64,000 nucleotides of DNA from Aedes albopictus (taxonomy: Eukaryota > Arthropoda > Insecta > Diptera > Culicidae). The notes under the pieces are model-generated. The model searched no databases. It had not been told where the DNA came from and was given only the letters and a program-made list of their open reading frames with translations. The position numbers and the translations under genes are program-made. Positions 23,521-34,775 of this stretch are shown here, piece by piece (position 1 is the stretch's first letter; the number at the start of each line of letters is the position of its first letter). Location of the stretch: contig NC_085138.1 in the NCBI RefSeq assembly GCF_035046485.1, positions 336,495,312-336,559,311 on the forward strand. Direction: 5' to 3'.

Positions 23521-24180
23521 CATTCTTCTTTACAACCTGTCAAGGATTTTTTTTTGTTTTGTAAAACCTATCATGAACTTTGAAAGCGTCCAAACCTGGA
23601 ACAGCTTTCAAAAGATGATAGGAAAGCATCGATTATTCAAAAGATAAATGGTCATTAAATAACATTATTGTACAGAAAATTAATCGGAAAGATCTCACCA
23701 AAGGCCATCTCGCCGGTGCACAGCACTCATGCCTCGAATCTTTTCCATTTAGGACCCAAACAATGCATTCGTAGTGAAGATTCATCTGCTGCTTACTGGG
23801 CAACGCGTTTCAAAATTCAGTGTCTTTGCTTTTTTTCTTCTCTTTAGATGCTTAGTTCTTCTAGAATTTGTTCTCCGTATGACACAAGGATGAATATAAA
23901 TCTTCAGATCGCGCCGCTTTTCAATGTGAATACTGACTTATGCAGCTTTCTATATCTCCCTACTAACAAAGACTTCTTCCTGTGACAACTATAGAGGATC
24001 CAGTAGTACATACAACCTCTATTATCAACGCTTGTAATACTAACATTCCTTCACATCGCTGGTTAACCGTAAGGACGTAGCCAACGCCGTGATTGATCCA
24101 ATGAAGCTTGAGATCTCAGCACATGTACATTGCGAATGATCTGCTAACTTCAAGCCCCATTTATGGGTTCTCTGTGGTTC
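23521..24180. other. Sequence without recognised features
   Basis: No domain, tRNA boxes or element ends. The phrase CGTAAGGACGTAGCCAACGC near 24070 resembles CGTAAGGACGTGGCCAGGAT at 62011, suggesting a shared old repeat. Confidence 0.4.
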
Positions 24181-25270
24181 GGCAATTTTTTCCGATAACA
24201 AACTCCTTTGAAAATTTCCTTACCATTGGGAGTTCTTTCGATAATTTCTTTGAATAATCTTTCGGTAATTCCTGTGAAAATTTTTGCAATGCTTTGGTGA
24301 ATTCTTAATGCGACTCCTAAGGAAGTTCTATAAAAATCGATTTCGAATTAAACTCAATGCTTTTATGAGTTCTTACACCATTTGCTTTAAAACTTTCTTT
24401 TGTTTTTTTTTTGTGAAATTTCGCCTAGTATTTTAAAAATTTCTGTTTATTTTTTTCATTCGCGTTTTTTTTTGAATTTCTAGCAGATCCTTTGTAAACT
24501 TCTTCGATTATTCCTTTGAACACTCCTTCGACAATTTCTTTGGAAATTCCTTTCGAAATTTTCTCGAAGATTCTATGCTTTCGGCAAATTTTTTTGATAT
24601 TTTTTTCGGGAACATCTCTGAAAACTTCCTACCGCAATTCCCTTGGGAATAGCTTTTGATAATTTCCTTAGCAATTCCTTTGGAAATTTTCCACGCCATT
24701 TTTTCAGAAATTCCTTTTACAATTTCTACGGTATATTCTTTAAGAATTCCTTCGGGAATGTCGTTGTGAACTCCTGCGATAATTTCTTTGCGAATTTCTT
24801 CAGCAACTCTAACAGAATATTTTTCGGCAATTCCATTGGAAATGGGTTCGGTAATGCTCTTTGAAATTCTTGTCGAAATCCATTAAAAATGCCTTCAACA
24901 ACTGTTCGATAATTGCTTTAGAAACGCCTTCGGTATTTTTTAATTGGGAGTTTCGTTGGCCAACTCCTTTGCAACTTTTATCATCTTAGGGAATTGCTTC
25001 GGCAATTTTTTTGGTGCGTGTAGTACACGGTGCAGTATCTTTTAAATTTCATCGGCAATTCGTTTGTAAATCGGCAATTCCTCCTGTAATAAAATTGCCA
25101 ATTTCATCAGTGTTTCTGATATGGTAATTTTGAATTCCCTAAGAAATTTATAGACAATTAAAAAAGATCTAAAAAACTTATGAAGAACTTGCCAAGTAAT
25201 ACCCTTTAACTTTAAAGAAATTACCGAAAGAATTCACAAAGGAATTGCCAATGAAATTTGTTCTATATTT
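24180..25270. repeat. Degenerate satellite, CAATTCCTTTGGAAATT type
   Basis: Over about 1.1 kb, phrases like GGCAATTCCTTTGGAAATTT and GATAATTTCTTTGGAAAT recur every 25-35 bp with drift. It is richer in A/T than the GGAATTCC arrays elsewhere but clearly related in wording. The frames at 24508-24699 and 24643-24864 are repeat by-products (asparagine/phenylalanine-rich). Confidence 0.65.
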
Positions 25271-26640
25271 CAAAATTATCGTCAAAATTTTAAGTCGTAA
25301 GGGAAGTGAAATTGAGACGAGAAATTTCGCGTAATAATTCGATTTCCAGTGCTTTAGGGACTGATTATTAGTAGTCTAAATGTTTTTGCTTCCATCTAAT
25401 GAGTCATTGGCAAAGGTGAGTTGGAATATCTTAAATTATTCGCTATTTTCATCTGATATGACGGGAATTGGCGCATACGACGATGTAAATCTCTATCCTA
25501 TCTCCTTTCATATTGTTTCAAAAAATGGTTAAAAAAATCATTTTTTTTATTTAGCTATAGACATAACTGCAATTTGTTTTCATTTGAGTCCAAACAAAAT
25601 GTCACCAGGAACAACCATGACACGATATCGATTTACCATAACTTGAGACGATATCCATCTCTCACGTTTGGTGTCTATAAACTTTACAGTCGCATTCCAT
25701 CCATTATTAACAATATCTACTGGGAATGGACTATAGTAGCCACAGTGGCTGCATAGCAGCAGCTGCACTGGTGCTTCCATTTGCCACAGTTTTACAGTAG
25801 TGAAGCCAAAGGTCATAAAAAAAAACATTGAAACCAAGATAGAGATCCAGTAACTCAACTATCCGTTCGTTATGTGTGGATGGATGCCCTTCTCTCCTAT
25901 CTACATCGTTCTTTTCTCAATTGACCCACCAACCGAAATTGAATTCCTGATCCACTTGAATTCTCTTCCCCTGCTGTGCAACACTACTAACCAAGCAACC
26001 ACCATCACCATGGCCAGCGCAGCTAGTACCAGTAGTTCGATTGTGTAGCTTTCTCATTACATCAATTTTATAGAAATTATTCATTTAATTTAATCAACCA
26101 CCCACCCCTCCGTCTCTAAGGTATTACAGCAGCAGCAGCGGTCAGCACCATTGGTCCATGGAGTTTTTTTTGTTTCTTGGATTTTACAGCGATTAAATGG
26201 CTACCAGCCATGCTGGCTGGTTGGTTGGATGGATGATTGCACTGCATTGTGTCCCGTCTGGTGTAGGTAGGTAGGTAGGTAGGTAGATAGTACACGACGA
26301 CGCTACGATGGTCAACCCATTCCCAGAGGGAACCCCGACTCAGTTAGAAGCCACACCAGCACTTACTTGATGAAGGAGACCAGGGATTGTAGTGGTGGTG
26401 GTGGAGTAAGGAATAGTCACTATAATGAAAGACTGTCTTCTCCATCGTTCTCCACAAGTCTTAGTTCCCATTCCGCGAGTCAGCCGTCTGGCTACTCTAC
26501 TGTAGATTCGCCTGATTCGTCGCGGTAAGCAAGTTGGAAGCCACCAGCCAGCCGTCCGTAATCGGTCTTTGTGAACGATTTTGTCTGTGGAACGGTCGGG
26601 TGTCTGGAAAGCAGAGCGAGCAAGAATAGTGGGAGTTTTT
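25271..26640. other. Mostly unique DNA with a short microsatellite
   Basis: No recognised genes. A GTAG tetranucleotide run lies at 26263-26287, a GTGGTG run near 26393-26405, and imperfect GGTTGG/GGATGG repeats near 26218-26232. Confidence 0.45.
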
Positions 26641-26642
26641 CG

Positions 26643-26951
26643 TCATTCATTTCATTTATTTAGTATTACATCAAATTCAAGATAAAACTGAATCAACAAT
26701 ATTTCTCCATAATACACGGTTCGTGGCTGCCGCTCTCCATCCTCGGTCGCGCCCGATGCTCGCCAAGTCACGCTCCACCTGGTCCGCCCATCGTGCTCTC
26801 TGCGCTCCACGCCTTCTTGTGCCAACCGGATCAGTTGCAAACACCAGCTTTGCAGGGTTGTTGTCCGGCATTCTTGCAACATGCCCTGCCCATCGTATCC
26901 TTCCGGCTTTGGCCACCTTCTGGATGCTGGGTTCGCCGTAAAGTGCAGCGA
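26643..26951 (-). mobile_element. 3' end of an RTE-like non-LTR retrotransposon
   Basis: The minus strand encodes GRIRWAGHVARMPDNNPAKL then GTRRRGAQRARWADQVERDL and WRNIVDSVLS, the C-terminal tail after the reverse transcriptase in RTE-like LINEs (RRLRWAGHV...RRPGRPR..W.DQVE.DL...W). A short AT-rich 3' end follows toward 26643. The upstream part disappears into the assembly gap, so integrity of the copy is unknown. Confidence 0.82.
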
Positions 26952-27451
26952 NNNNNNNNNNNNNNNNNNNNNNNNNNNNNNNNNNNNNNNNNNNNNNNNN
27001 NNNNNNNNNNNNNNNNNNNNNNNNNNNNNNNNNNNNNNNNNNNNNNNNNNNNNNNNNNNNNNNNNNNNNNNNNNNNNNNNNNNNNNNNNNNNNNNNNNNN
27101 NNNNNNNNNNNNNNNNNNNNNNNNNNNNNNNNNNNNNNNNNNNNNNNNNNNNNNNNNNNNNNNNNNNNNNNNNNNNNNNNNNNNNNNNNNNNNNNNNNNN
27201 NNNNNNNNNNNNNNNNNNNNNNNNNNNNNNNNNNNNNNNNNNNNNNNNNNNNNNNNNNNNNNNNNNNNNNNNNNNNNNNNNNNNNNNNNNNNNNNNNNNN
27301 NNNNNNNNNNNNNNNNNNNNNNNNNNNNNNNNNNNNNNNNNNNNNNNNNNNNNNNNNNNNNNNNNNNNNNNNNNNNNNNNNNNNNNNNNNNNNNNNNNNN
27401 NNNNNNNNNNNNNNNNNNNNNNNNNNNNNNNNNNNNNNNNNNNNNNNNNNN
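26952..27451. other. Assembly gap of exactly 500 N
   Basis: An unbroken N run. The round length indicates a placeholder for unknown distance. It falls between an RTE-like 3' end and the 5' side of an R1-like element, i.e. in repeats. Confidence 0.99.
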
Positions 27452-27690
27452 TATCGTGTTTATGCAGGGCTCCGGCGTAGTGGACCCCTTTTCCCGTGCT
27501 ACTCGTGCGATTAACTATAAACTCAAACTTAAATAAACAGAATCAAACATGAGGTAGTGGCGAGGCTAATCCCTCCGTAAGAAGTGGGTTAGCGAGATCT
27601 CCGTTAAGGAGAAGCGAGTAGGTAGCAGCAGGAAGTTGCGCACGCAGCTCCAGCGTAGGAGCTCTAATCCACTCCCTGTCAAGCCAGCCG

Positions 27691-28903
27691 GTGGAGATAC
27701 TGGACGGAGCGTGGTTGATGAGGGCCATCAACCAAAAGAGAGAAGGACTGCCCGCGATCGATGTGGTTGAGCAGCAGCTTGGCAAGATCATCGATTTTGC
27801 GTCCACGAAATCCAACATTAGTAAGGACCTGAAAACGGCCCTGTTGCGCTTGCGATTTCGTAAGTCGATGGACGATGCCAAGCAGGATCACGTGAGACTC
27901 GTGAAGCCTGCAGCAGCCGCGGAACCGGTGAAAGCAAAGACTATGAAGTCTACCCAGACGGAGGCCCTCACTTTCGCAGAAAGTTAAAAAGGTGTGGCGG
28001 ATGCAACTATTCAAGATAAGCACTCGCATAAGCGAGTGAGTTAGCCGTCAGATGAGGAGCTGTCTGGCGGTGCCCGCAAGGCCAGGAGGATACTGACCCC
28101 GAGGGTCGGCAGTAATGCCGGCAAGTGGGACCCCAGCCAGACGTCCCGGATGGCCTGAAAAGGCTGGCTCGTTTCGGATGGAAGGAAAAAGGGGGTTGCG
28201 ACCGTTGTTAATAGACCCTCAGCAATCACAGAGTAGGATAACTCAAAAGGAATACCCCCCTTGGACGAAAGTCCAGCGGAAGAGGAAGAAGAAAAAGCTG
28301 AGATCGAGGAAGTAAGGGATGTAAAACCGAAAAGGCGTGAAAGAGTAGGAGTCAAGCGAAAGAACGGCGACACGCTCGTCATCAAGACCGAACAGTCTAA
28401 GTACTCGGACGACATCAAGGGGATACGAAGCGACGCCAAGCTCTTGGATCTGGGAGCCAACCGACGTGCACAGTATCAGACGTAGGGTCCCATTAGACAT
28501 AATAAATATTTGGCCAAACAAACAAATGACGGGCGAGATGATGCTGGAACAGAAGCGCGATAAAGAACGCAACGGCGCCGCCTACAACAGGTCCTTGGCA
28601 AAGGGGTAGAGGTGAGGGCTCCCACACAAGAGGCTACTCTGAAGGTGAAAAACCTAGGCGAGGTCACCGAAGTGGAAGACCTCGTCGCGACACTGCGGCA
28701 ACAGTGCGATTCCACCGCAGCTGTTAGGTTACGGAAGAGGTCAGCAAGGACACAGGTAGCTTTGGTTCAGCTACCTGTGGCGTACATTCCACGAGCCACC
28801 GGAGGTTTGTTTCAGGTGTCTGGAACCAGGACACAAGTCATGGGACTGCAAAGGCCCTGACAGGAGCAAATTGTGTAGGAGATGTGGCGCCAAAGGTCAC
28901 AAC
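27691..28903 (+). pseudogene. Broken gag-like ORF1 of R1-clade copy 1
   Basis: Pieces in different frames: a helical stretch IDFASTKSNISKDLKTALLR (27790), a basic run RKRKKKKLRSRK (28273), GDTLVIKTEQSKYSDDIKGI (28365), VEDLVATLRQQCDSTAAVRL (28672) and two zinc knuckles CFRCLEPGHKSWDC and CRRCGAKGH (28808-28903). This domain order matches ORF1 of R1-type elements, an RNA-binding nucleocapsid-like protein. Stops at 28483 and elsewhere and frame changes make it a pseudogene. Confidence 0.8.
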
Positions 28904-28972
28904 AGACATCCAACGGGTGAACTTGAACCATTGTGACGCAGCTCGGCAACTGCTTTGTCAGGTGGTTTCTGA

Positions 28973-29491
28973 GTGGGGAACGGGGTCTTCTTCTGTAGCT
29001 GTTATGCGCCTCCGCGGTGGACGATCGAGCAGTTCACGCAGATGGTTGCCTGTATGATAATCGTGCTAATAGGGCGAAGGCTTATGGTAATAGCGGGTGA
29101 CTTTAATGCCTGGGCCGTGGAATGGGGAAGCCGTTTCACGTACCAGTGGGGTCAGATCCAGCTAGAGACACTGCCTATACTAGATGTCGACCTGGCTAAC
29201 GTCGGTACCAAGAGTACCTTTAGTCGGAACGGCGTGGAGTCGATCATTGATGTTACTTTTTGTAGTCCTGGCCTTACAAGTAGTTCGAACTGGAGAGTAG
29301 ACGATAGCTACACTCACAGCGATCACCTGGCGGTTCGCTACAGTATCGAATACAGCAACAACAGGCAGTGGGTAGAGGAAGAGGCGACTAGGCCAAGATC
29401 AAGCCCTCGAAGGGGGAAGATATCATACTTCGACGAAGGGATATTTAGGGAGGCGCTTGGTTTAGATGGCGACGAGGAACGCGTTCAATAG
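28973..29491 (+). pseudogene. R1-clade endonuclease domain
   Basis: An open frame of 172 codons carrying FFCSCYAPPRWTIEQF, the catalytic GDFNAWAVEWGS, STFSRNGVESIIDVTF and YTHSDHLAVRY: the APE-type endonuclease motifs (N, D and SDH signature). It nicks target DNA in functional elements. Here the N-terminal start of the domain is missing and the frame ends soon after the linker, so it is a remnant. Confidence 0.85.
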
Positions 29492-29733
29492 AGCCAGTTG
29501 TCCGGCTATTGCCGATGCGCTCCTACGTCTGGGGATATCCGGGTACCCGTGCAAGATTCTCGGAAGTTACTTCCAGAATTGACACAGAGGTAGGTCAGAA
29601 GTGCTTTCACATAACCTCAGGAGTCCCGAGAGGTTCCATCCTAGGTCCGTTGTTTTGGAATGTCATGTACGACGAGGTGTTGAAGTTATAAATAGAGTTC
29701 CCGGTGGGGGTAGAGATCGTCGGAGAGATTAAA
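29470..29733 (+). pseudogene. Reverse transcriptase fragment of R1-clade copy 1
   Basis: Encodes CPAIADALLRLGISGYPCKI then, after a frame change and stop near 29580, GVPRGSILGPLFWNVMYDEV and FPVGVEIVG. These are the block before and including RT motif B. The catalytic F/YADD block is deleted immediately after VGVEIVG. Confidence 0.8.
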
Positions 29734-29996
29734 GAGAGTTATAGTAAGGCGCTAACGCTTGTGTCGCTATGCTCTTGGTGACAGTCCGGTAAATTAGCGC
29801 ATATGCAAGAAATATAGATTGAGTTCAAGTGCCTCAATGTTTCGCGGTAAAGAGGGAATCAAATTACGGTCGTTTACCGTCTGTATCGGAAATTATATAA
29901 TAAGTGTTTCTTCAGGTGACAACGCCATGGGTCGTCGTTTTGGGTTATTTGTGGATAAGCATAAGGAATAATCAGATCCGTTCAGGCTAAATATGA

Positions 29997-30235
29997 TTGT
30001 GTGCCCGCGTTTTCGTACAATGAGTGGCCGCATGCTTGCCACATGCAGGGAGAACACAACCCCTGACAATCTTCCGGAGGATGTGTAGGGTTGAGTTTGG
30101 CCACATACGGGGAGGACACAACTCCGGACAATCTTGCCCACAGGGATGTGTAAAGATGAGTTTGGCTGGAATGCCGTTCCAAAGGCTATCACCCACATCG
30201 TTTTGAAGCTACAGAGGAGGTAGCGCGTGGACTCG
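29997..30235 (+). pseudogene. C-terminal cysteine region of R1-clade copy 1, with a local duplication
   Basis: Starts VCPRFRTMSGRMLATC and contains, after frame breaks, KDEFGWNAV and RRWRVDSENG. These match the minus-strand copy at 44704-44958 (VCPRFRTMRDRMLATCGV...). About 70 bp beginning GGCCACATACGGGGAGGACA repeats the preceding CCACATGCAGGGAGAACACA segment, a tandem duplication absent in copy 2. Confidence 0.8.
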
Positions 30236-30905
30236 GAGAATGGCTAGTGTAGACGCTATACAATAGGTGGTCCAAAGGTTCGGAGTCGGCTACGTCGGTC
30301 ATACCGGTGCCTTGCGGTCGAAATCGACCCTTACAGTGATTGAGTGGCTGCAGTGAGAACATCCTGGTAGTGTTGCTGTCGTGGCGTCAGTCTACTGGTT
30401 TGGATCCGAGTCCGCGGTTGGAAAGGGGTCCTCGGCAAGGTCGGGGCAGGCGGAGGCCCCATGTCGGCACGTCCTTCTGTGTGCTGGGCGCTGGTTGATA
30501 GGGCCTTACTTACAGTAAGGTCAAATCGCTGTGCATGCGGTATAAGTTTTTGATACTCACTGTGCAGTTAGAAGCACGCGTGTTGTTGACCCTGCCTGTT
30601 TGCTTTGTCCTTGGCAGGGTCCTTGGGAGTGGTGAAGACCACTCGGGAAACTAGCTAAGCGCCAACATGCTGCCTTGGTAGACTCCCCAAAGCGAGTCAT
30701 CGATGTTCGTTGGTGCAGGCTACGGAGCTAACCTTGAGGGTGCACTAGCCCCTCTTTGAAGTAATGCCTTCTTGGTGGATCCGGAGAGACGAAGGGTTTG
30801 GCGTCCATGGGAATGTTGTTTTAGTGGATCGAGGAAAGAGTAGTCCTGGCTTTCACTTTTTTTTAACTATTTTTTGGTAGAAAACGGTCCTTAACCCCAC
30901 ACCAC

Positions 30906-31262
30906 CTGGATCTTCTGCCCGGGTGCCTGATGATCAGAATTCCAGGGAGGGTGCAGGCACGTCAAACTCGAACAAACTACGCCTACCTACCATGCATCGA
31001 GCGGGCCTTCCCAAACAACACAATGCGATTTCGCGGGCCATCCCCATCGGCAAAACAAACCGATTTCCAAGCAGGATTCGACCAGGCTTCTGGTCGCGTT
31101 GCCAGTCACACTTACACACTCGCAAAAGATGAGCAGTAGGCCTACCTTGCCGCTTGCGGGTCCCCTGCAGAATTCCCCACAAGGTTTAGCAATAAAAAAA
31201 ATGCCCGATGACTATAGGGACGTGTGTGGCTCCGCTGAATTTATAAGGCTTGGAATACTCGG
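30906..31262. other. Sequence without recognised features
   Basis: GC-richer than its surroundings; overlapping ORFs of 69-82 codons on both strands, none recognised. Diverges from copy 2 of the R1-like element right after its CCCCACAC motif, so this is either flanking DNA or another repeat. Confidence 0.4.
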
Positions 31263-31265
31263 AAA

Positions 31266-31773
31266 TAGGGTAAAAGCTCCCTTAGTGGAGGTAGTACCAA
31301 TAGTGGTGGTAGTGCCAATTTAGCACTATTTCGAGCAAAAAGCTTGCAAATGACATTTTTAATAGATACATCATAACTAATTAATAACATTAATTCAGTT
31401 TTGTGTTCAGGATTTGCCGAAAAACTTATTTTAAACAATTATTTTCCTTAATTTTGTTGCTCCTTTGCACCTATAGTGGTGCTAGTGTTCCTATAGTGGT
31501 GGGTCCCATAAGAATTCAATGGGATGCGCCACTATAGGAACCAATGTTAAATTTTACCTTCATAATAGGAACCGTGTACCTATAGTTGGTGCAAGTGATT
31601 TATTAGCAAAAACTGAAATAAACAATGGTTTTTACATTTTTCCTAGCAAATTTAAGTGAAAAACTACCGATTAACATTTTAAGACTTTTTATTTTGTGGT
31701 ACAATCAATTTTATTGAATTGTTTTTCTACAAGGAGCTACTAATTGCACCACTATTGGTACATTAACCCTATA
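31266..31773. mobile_element. Probable MITE with CTATAGTGGTGC motifs
   Basis: The left part TAGGGTAA...GTACCAATAGTGGTG is mirrored on the right by CACCACTATTGGTAC...TTAACCCTATA. The interior repeats CCTATAGTGGTG/CACTATAGGAAC several times in both orientations. Ends are not sharply defined. Confidence 0.55.
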
Positions 31774-33707
31774 GATCACACACATACTCCTCTTACTAAT
31801 TTCTTGTGCAATTTTGAATGTACTTTTTATCATTCAAATTGCATTGTCACCTATGCTTCTCATGATAATTCGTATGCCTATGTGTATGCACTTGGGTTTC
31901 ATGAAGTTAAAAAGTGAAACAGTGTAGTTCACTTTGAATCTTGTCAAATTTACAAACTTTGGATTTTTTTTTATTTGAGCAGTTTTTGATTCTGGTTGGT
32001 CACTGCCATTCAATATCATATTGTTTCTCATAACACTCATATTATAGTGTTATTATAATGTTTTGCCAACACCTTTTGATAGTAGTTGATTAAATTAAAT
32101 GCCAAGATTAATCATAGCCCCGCTATCACGCCGAGGACCTGGGATCGAATCCCACTCCCGACAAACTCGCAAAATGTGAGTTCTTCCTTCGGAAGGGAAG
32201 TAAAGCGTGGGTCCCGAGATGAACTAGCCTAGGGCTAAAAATCTCGTTAATACAGATAAAAAAAAAAAAAATCATAGCCCCGTGTAATTGATTTATCACA
32301 CTGAACCATTTCCTGTAACAATGGATCCATCTGTTTGCTATTTTTTCCAAGTCGTAACGGAGAAGCTTATTCAATCAACGACTTGGTACACATTTGCGCC
32401 CCATGCATCAAAAAAGAAAATCGCCTTATTCACATACGCTGCCACTTCCGAAACGGTCACCCATCCATCGCACACGTTAGCCAATATTAAGTTAGGATCT
32501 TCATCAGCCTGCTGAAAATTGGGCTGGACCGACGAAGGAGGTGGACTAAGCTGCTACCATGTGTCCAATTTTCAGGGGATCTGAGACAGGGTTAAGCTAT
32601 CAAATTGTCCCTTTCCTTTCAATAAAGGGAAAAAAAACGACAGCCAGCAGAAGCTTTTACGCTTCGGATCAATAAGGCGTTGATTGTCCCATGAGTAAAA
32701 TTTTATTTATCTTTCCAGATCTCTTTCAGACACGGATCCAAATGGGAACCGAATCGAAATGGGATGGAATTGTCTGAATTATATTCTTCTACGCTTTCAT
32801 CTTCCAGTGGTAAATGGACAAGATTGATAAAACATTTTGTTCGGATGTATAGAAAATCTTGTCAAGCTCGAACTGTTGTGCCAATCAGCAATTTGAGGCT
32901 AGCTCAGTTATATAAAGTCTGTTTCTGTGAAATATTAACCTGTCTACTTTGTCAGAAATTGACAAGATAATCAACGTCCCAAAAGGACCGCATTTCACAA
33001 ACTGACCATTAGTGATAGTACAAACGAAGCCTACATCATGTAATCTGCAATCACAATTAACTTTGTATAATAACAACAAATGCTCAGATCAACCCAAGCT
33101 TTGGATGCACTACGGTCTGCTGATGAGAGTGCCTGTAATCGTTATCATTGCGGTACAATACTCCAACTTGTACTCCTTTGTGGCAGGATGTGGTGGATAG
33201 TGCTGCTGCAAAATGGACAGCATGCAATTTGTAACATACATTACCATTCGCCCAGTACACCATGTCTTCATCACTTGTTACGCCACAACGCGTTGTTGGG
33301 GCTTTCAGTCGTTGGGTGTTCGTTGGTGATGAAGATCTACGTAGAAGAGAGATTACACAACGCTGCTACCCTATTGCGAACTAACGACTGCCTGTCGACA
33401 TGGTGAGATTGAATAAGGCTTCCGGCCATACGTACGGCTTGGTGGTGGCGCTCGATATGTGCGGTATACGGGATAATTATCCTCAATTATTCTAAATTGC
33501 GGGTGCTCGTTATCCTTGACATGCGCCCAACCTTATCATGTGTAGGTATCTAAACCCCCAGTGACAGGACCAGCTGAATGACTGTTGTGTATGTGTGCGT
33601 CGCGCAAAGTTAATCTGCTGCTAATTGTGTCACATTTTATTCATCTCTGAAGCTGTAAATTTCAATGACATTTAAATTTCCTTTTCCTCTTTCCTTCTCC
33701 TCCACAG
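31774..33707. other. Intronic or upstream DNA of krz
   Basis: Apart from a short SINE (32123-32269) nothing is recognisable. The plus-strand ORF of 108 codons at 33080-33406 resembles no known protein. The initiator exon of krz should lie on this side but I could not identify an ATG-containing exon with a donor in the required phase. Confidence 0.45.
32123..32269 (+). mobile_element. 5'-truncated tRNA-related SINE
   Basis: Contains a B-box-like GGGATCGAATCCCACTCC, then GGTCCCGAGATGAACTAGCC and CTCGTTAATACAGAT, ending in A13. A perfect 13-bp duplication, AATCATAGCCCCG, flanks it at 32110-32122 and 32270-32282. The A box is missing, so insertion was 5'-truncated. A family different from the Feilai-type copies. 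Confidence 0.88.
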
Positions 33708-33799
33708 GGTATTCAAAAAGAGCTCCTCCAACGGCAAAATAACAGTCTACCTAGGAAAACGGGACTTTGTGGACCACATAACGCACGTCGATCCTATAG
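33708..33799 (+). CDS. krz: kurtz (beta-arrestin) coding exon, N-terminal beta-strands
   Basis: Encodes [20 protein letters not shown] then [10 protein letters not shown], almost identical in wording to beta-arrestins ([24 protein letters not shown]). The protein binds phosphorylated, activated G-protein-coupled receptors, ends G-protein signalling and links to endocytosis. The paired lysines FKK are the phosphate sensor and the Asp of KRDF is a polar-core residue. The acceptor is CCACAG and the donor GTGAGT; the exon is 92 nt, entering with one base of a split codon (probably Arg) and leaving with one base of an Asp codon. Insect visual arrestins have a different strand I, which argues for krz. 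Confidence 0.95.
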
Positions 33800-33933
33800 G
33801 TGAGTTTCTATTTTCTTTCATTATTTTTGGATTGAACATAATAATCCTAAAATTTCTCGTGTTGCTTATCAAAATAATCAAGCATATTCCGAGATTAATA
33901 ATAAACTGCCGTCTTTTCCCGAAACCGTTTCAG

Positions 33934-34076
33934 ATGGTGTCGTGCTGATAGATCCGGACTACGTGAAAGATCGTAAAGTGTTCGGACACGTACTGGCAGC
34001 CTTCCGGTACGGACGCGAAGACTTGGACGTGCTCGGGCTAACGTTCCGGAAAGACTTGTACCTGGCCTCCGAACAG
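33934..34076 (+). CDS. krz: kurtz (beta-arrestin) coding exon, DGVVLID region
   Basis: The split Asp codon joins G|AT across a 134-bp intron with GTGAGT and a pyrimidine-tract CAG. The exon reads [20 protein letters not shown] then [20 protein letters not shown] and DLYLASEQ. The [14 protein letters not shown] block is the arrestin family signature. The exon is 143 nt and ends in phase 0 on CAG with donor GTAAGG. The ORF that continues to 34340 runs into the intron and is not coding. Confidence 0.96.
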
Positions 34077-34661
34077 GTAAGGAAATCCATCTTTTTTCCA
34101 CCCACCACTCGCACTCACGCGTACAAGATGTCCTTGCGAGCACCACCATCTCATTCCCCATTTAAAGTACACGGGAAACCCATTAGAGATACATCATCAC
34201 ACGGTGGGGAGCTTTATGTTCAGAAGATGAAGAAAGAAAAACTACAATCGCTAATGACCTACAACCTGGCAACTAAACTTCTCGCCGCGGATTTGTCCTT
34301 TCAGACGGTACTCGCGCGGGCGCACGACGGGGATTTATAACCCGGAAAGCTGAAATCCCCGTTCGCCACCGCCGCACCGTGCGCCGTATGCCGTAGTTGC
34401 TGGCAGCGGAAACTATGATGAAAATTTATGTTTATTCACTAGTTGCCCGGTGAACCTCCCCGCGTTGTGGATGCTTCTTTCCTTGTTGACCCAGTTGCGA
34501 CTCACGGCCATGGGTTGGTCTCGTTTTCCCGAATGTAGTTTATCCGAATAAATTTATAAATGCGATTTTTTTAATATGAAATTGCAAAGAAATATCTTAG
34601 CAGAATTTCTTGTCCATTGACTCGATCCCTTGTCTTCCCATCCTTTCCTTCAGGTACAGTG

Positions 34662-34775
34662 ACCCCACACCGATGAATCACCTTAATTTTGTACATTATT
34701 TATGAATCACCATGTTGATCAAATGAGTGATCCATAAACTGTGGTCATTTTTTGCCGATTCATTAATTGTGGGGT
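34662..34775. mobile_element. Small MITE in the krz intron
   Basis: The left end ACCCCACACCGATGAATCA is mirrored by TGATTCATTAATTGTGGGGT-like sequence on the right (CCGATTCATTAATTGTGGGG). About 114 bp, AT-rich interior. Boundaries approximate; no clear target duplication. Confidence 0.5.

Larger units (their letters stand above)
27540..30905 (+). mobile_element. R1-clade non-LTR retrotransposon, internally deleted copy 1
   Basis: The parts in order are a gag-like ORF1 with two CCHC knuckles, an endonuclease, a short reverse-transcriptase block, a C-terminal cysteine motif region, and a 3' UTR containing GAGAGACGAAGGGTTTGGCG and TTAACCCCACAC. The same 3' UTR and C-terminus recur inverted at 43990-45876. 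Most of the reverse transcriptase is missing, several frames are broken, and about 260 bp of unrelated filler (29734-29996) sits between the RT block and the C-terminus. A dead copy. Confidence 0.85.

Noticed and set aside
33080..33406. A 108-codon ORF just upstream of krz exons as the initiator exon
   Set aside because: No similarity to arrestin N-termini and it ends in a stop before the acceptor at 33708.
34077..34340. Extension of the krz exon through the in-frame ORF
   Set aside because: The donor GTAAGG follows SEQ exactly, and the next arrestin residues (IFPPQE) are found at 50875; the extension has no arrestin similarity.
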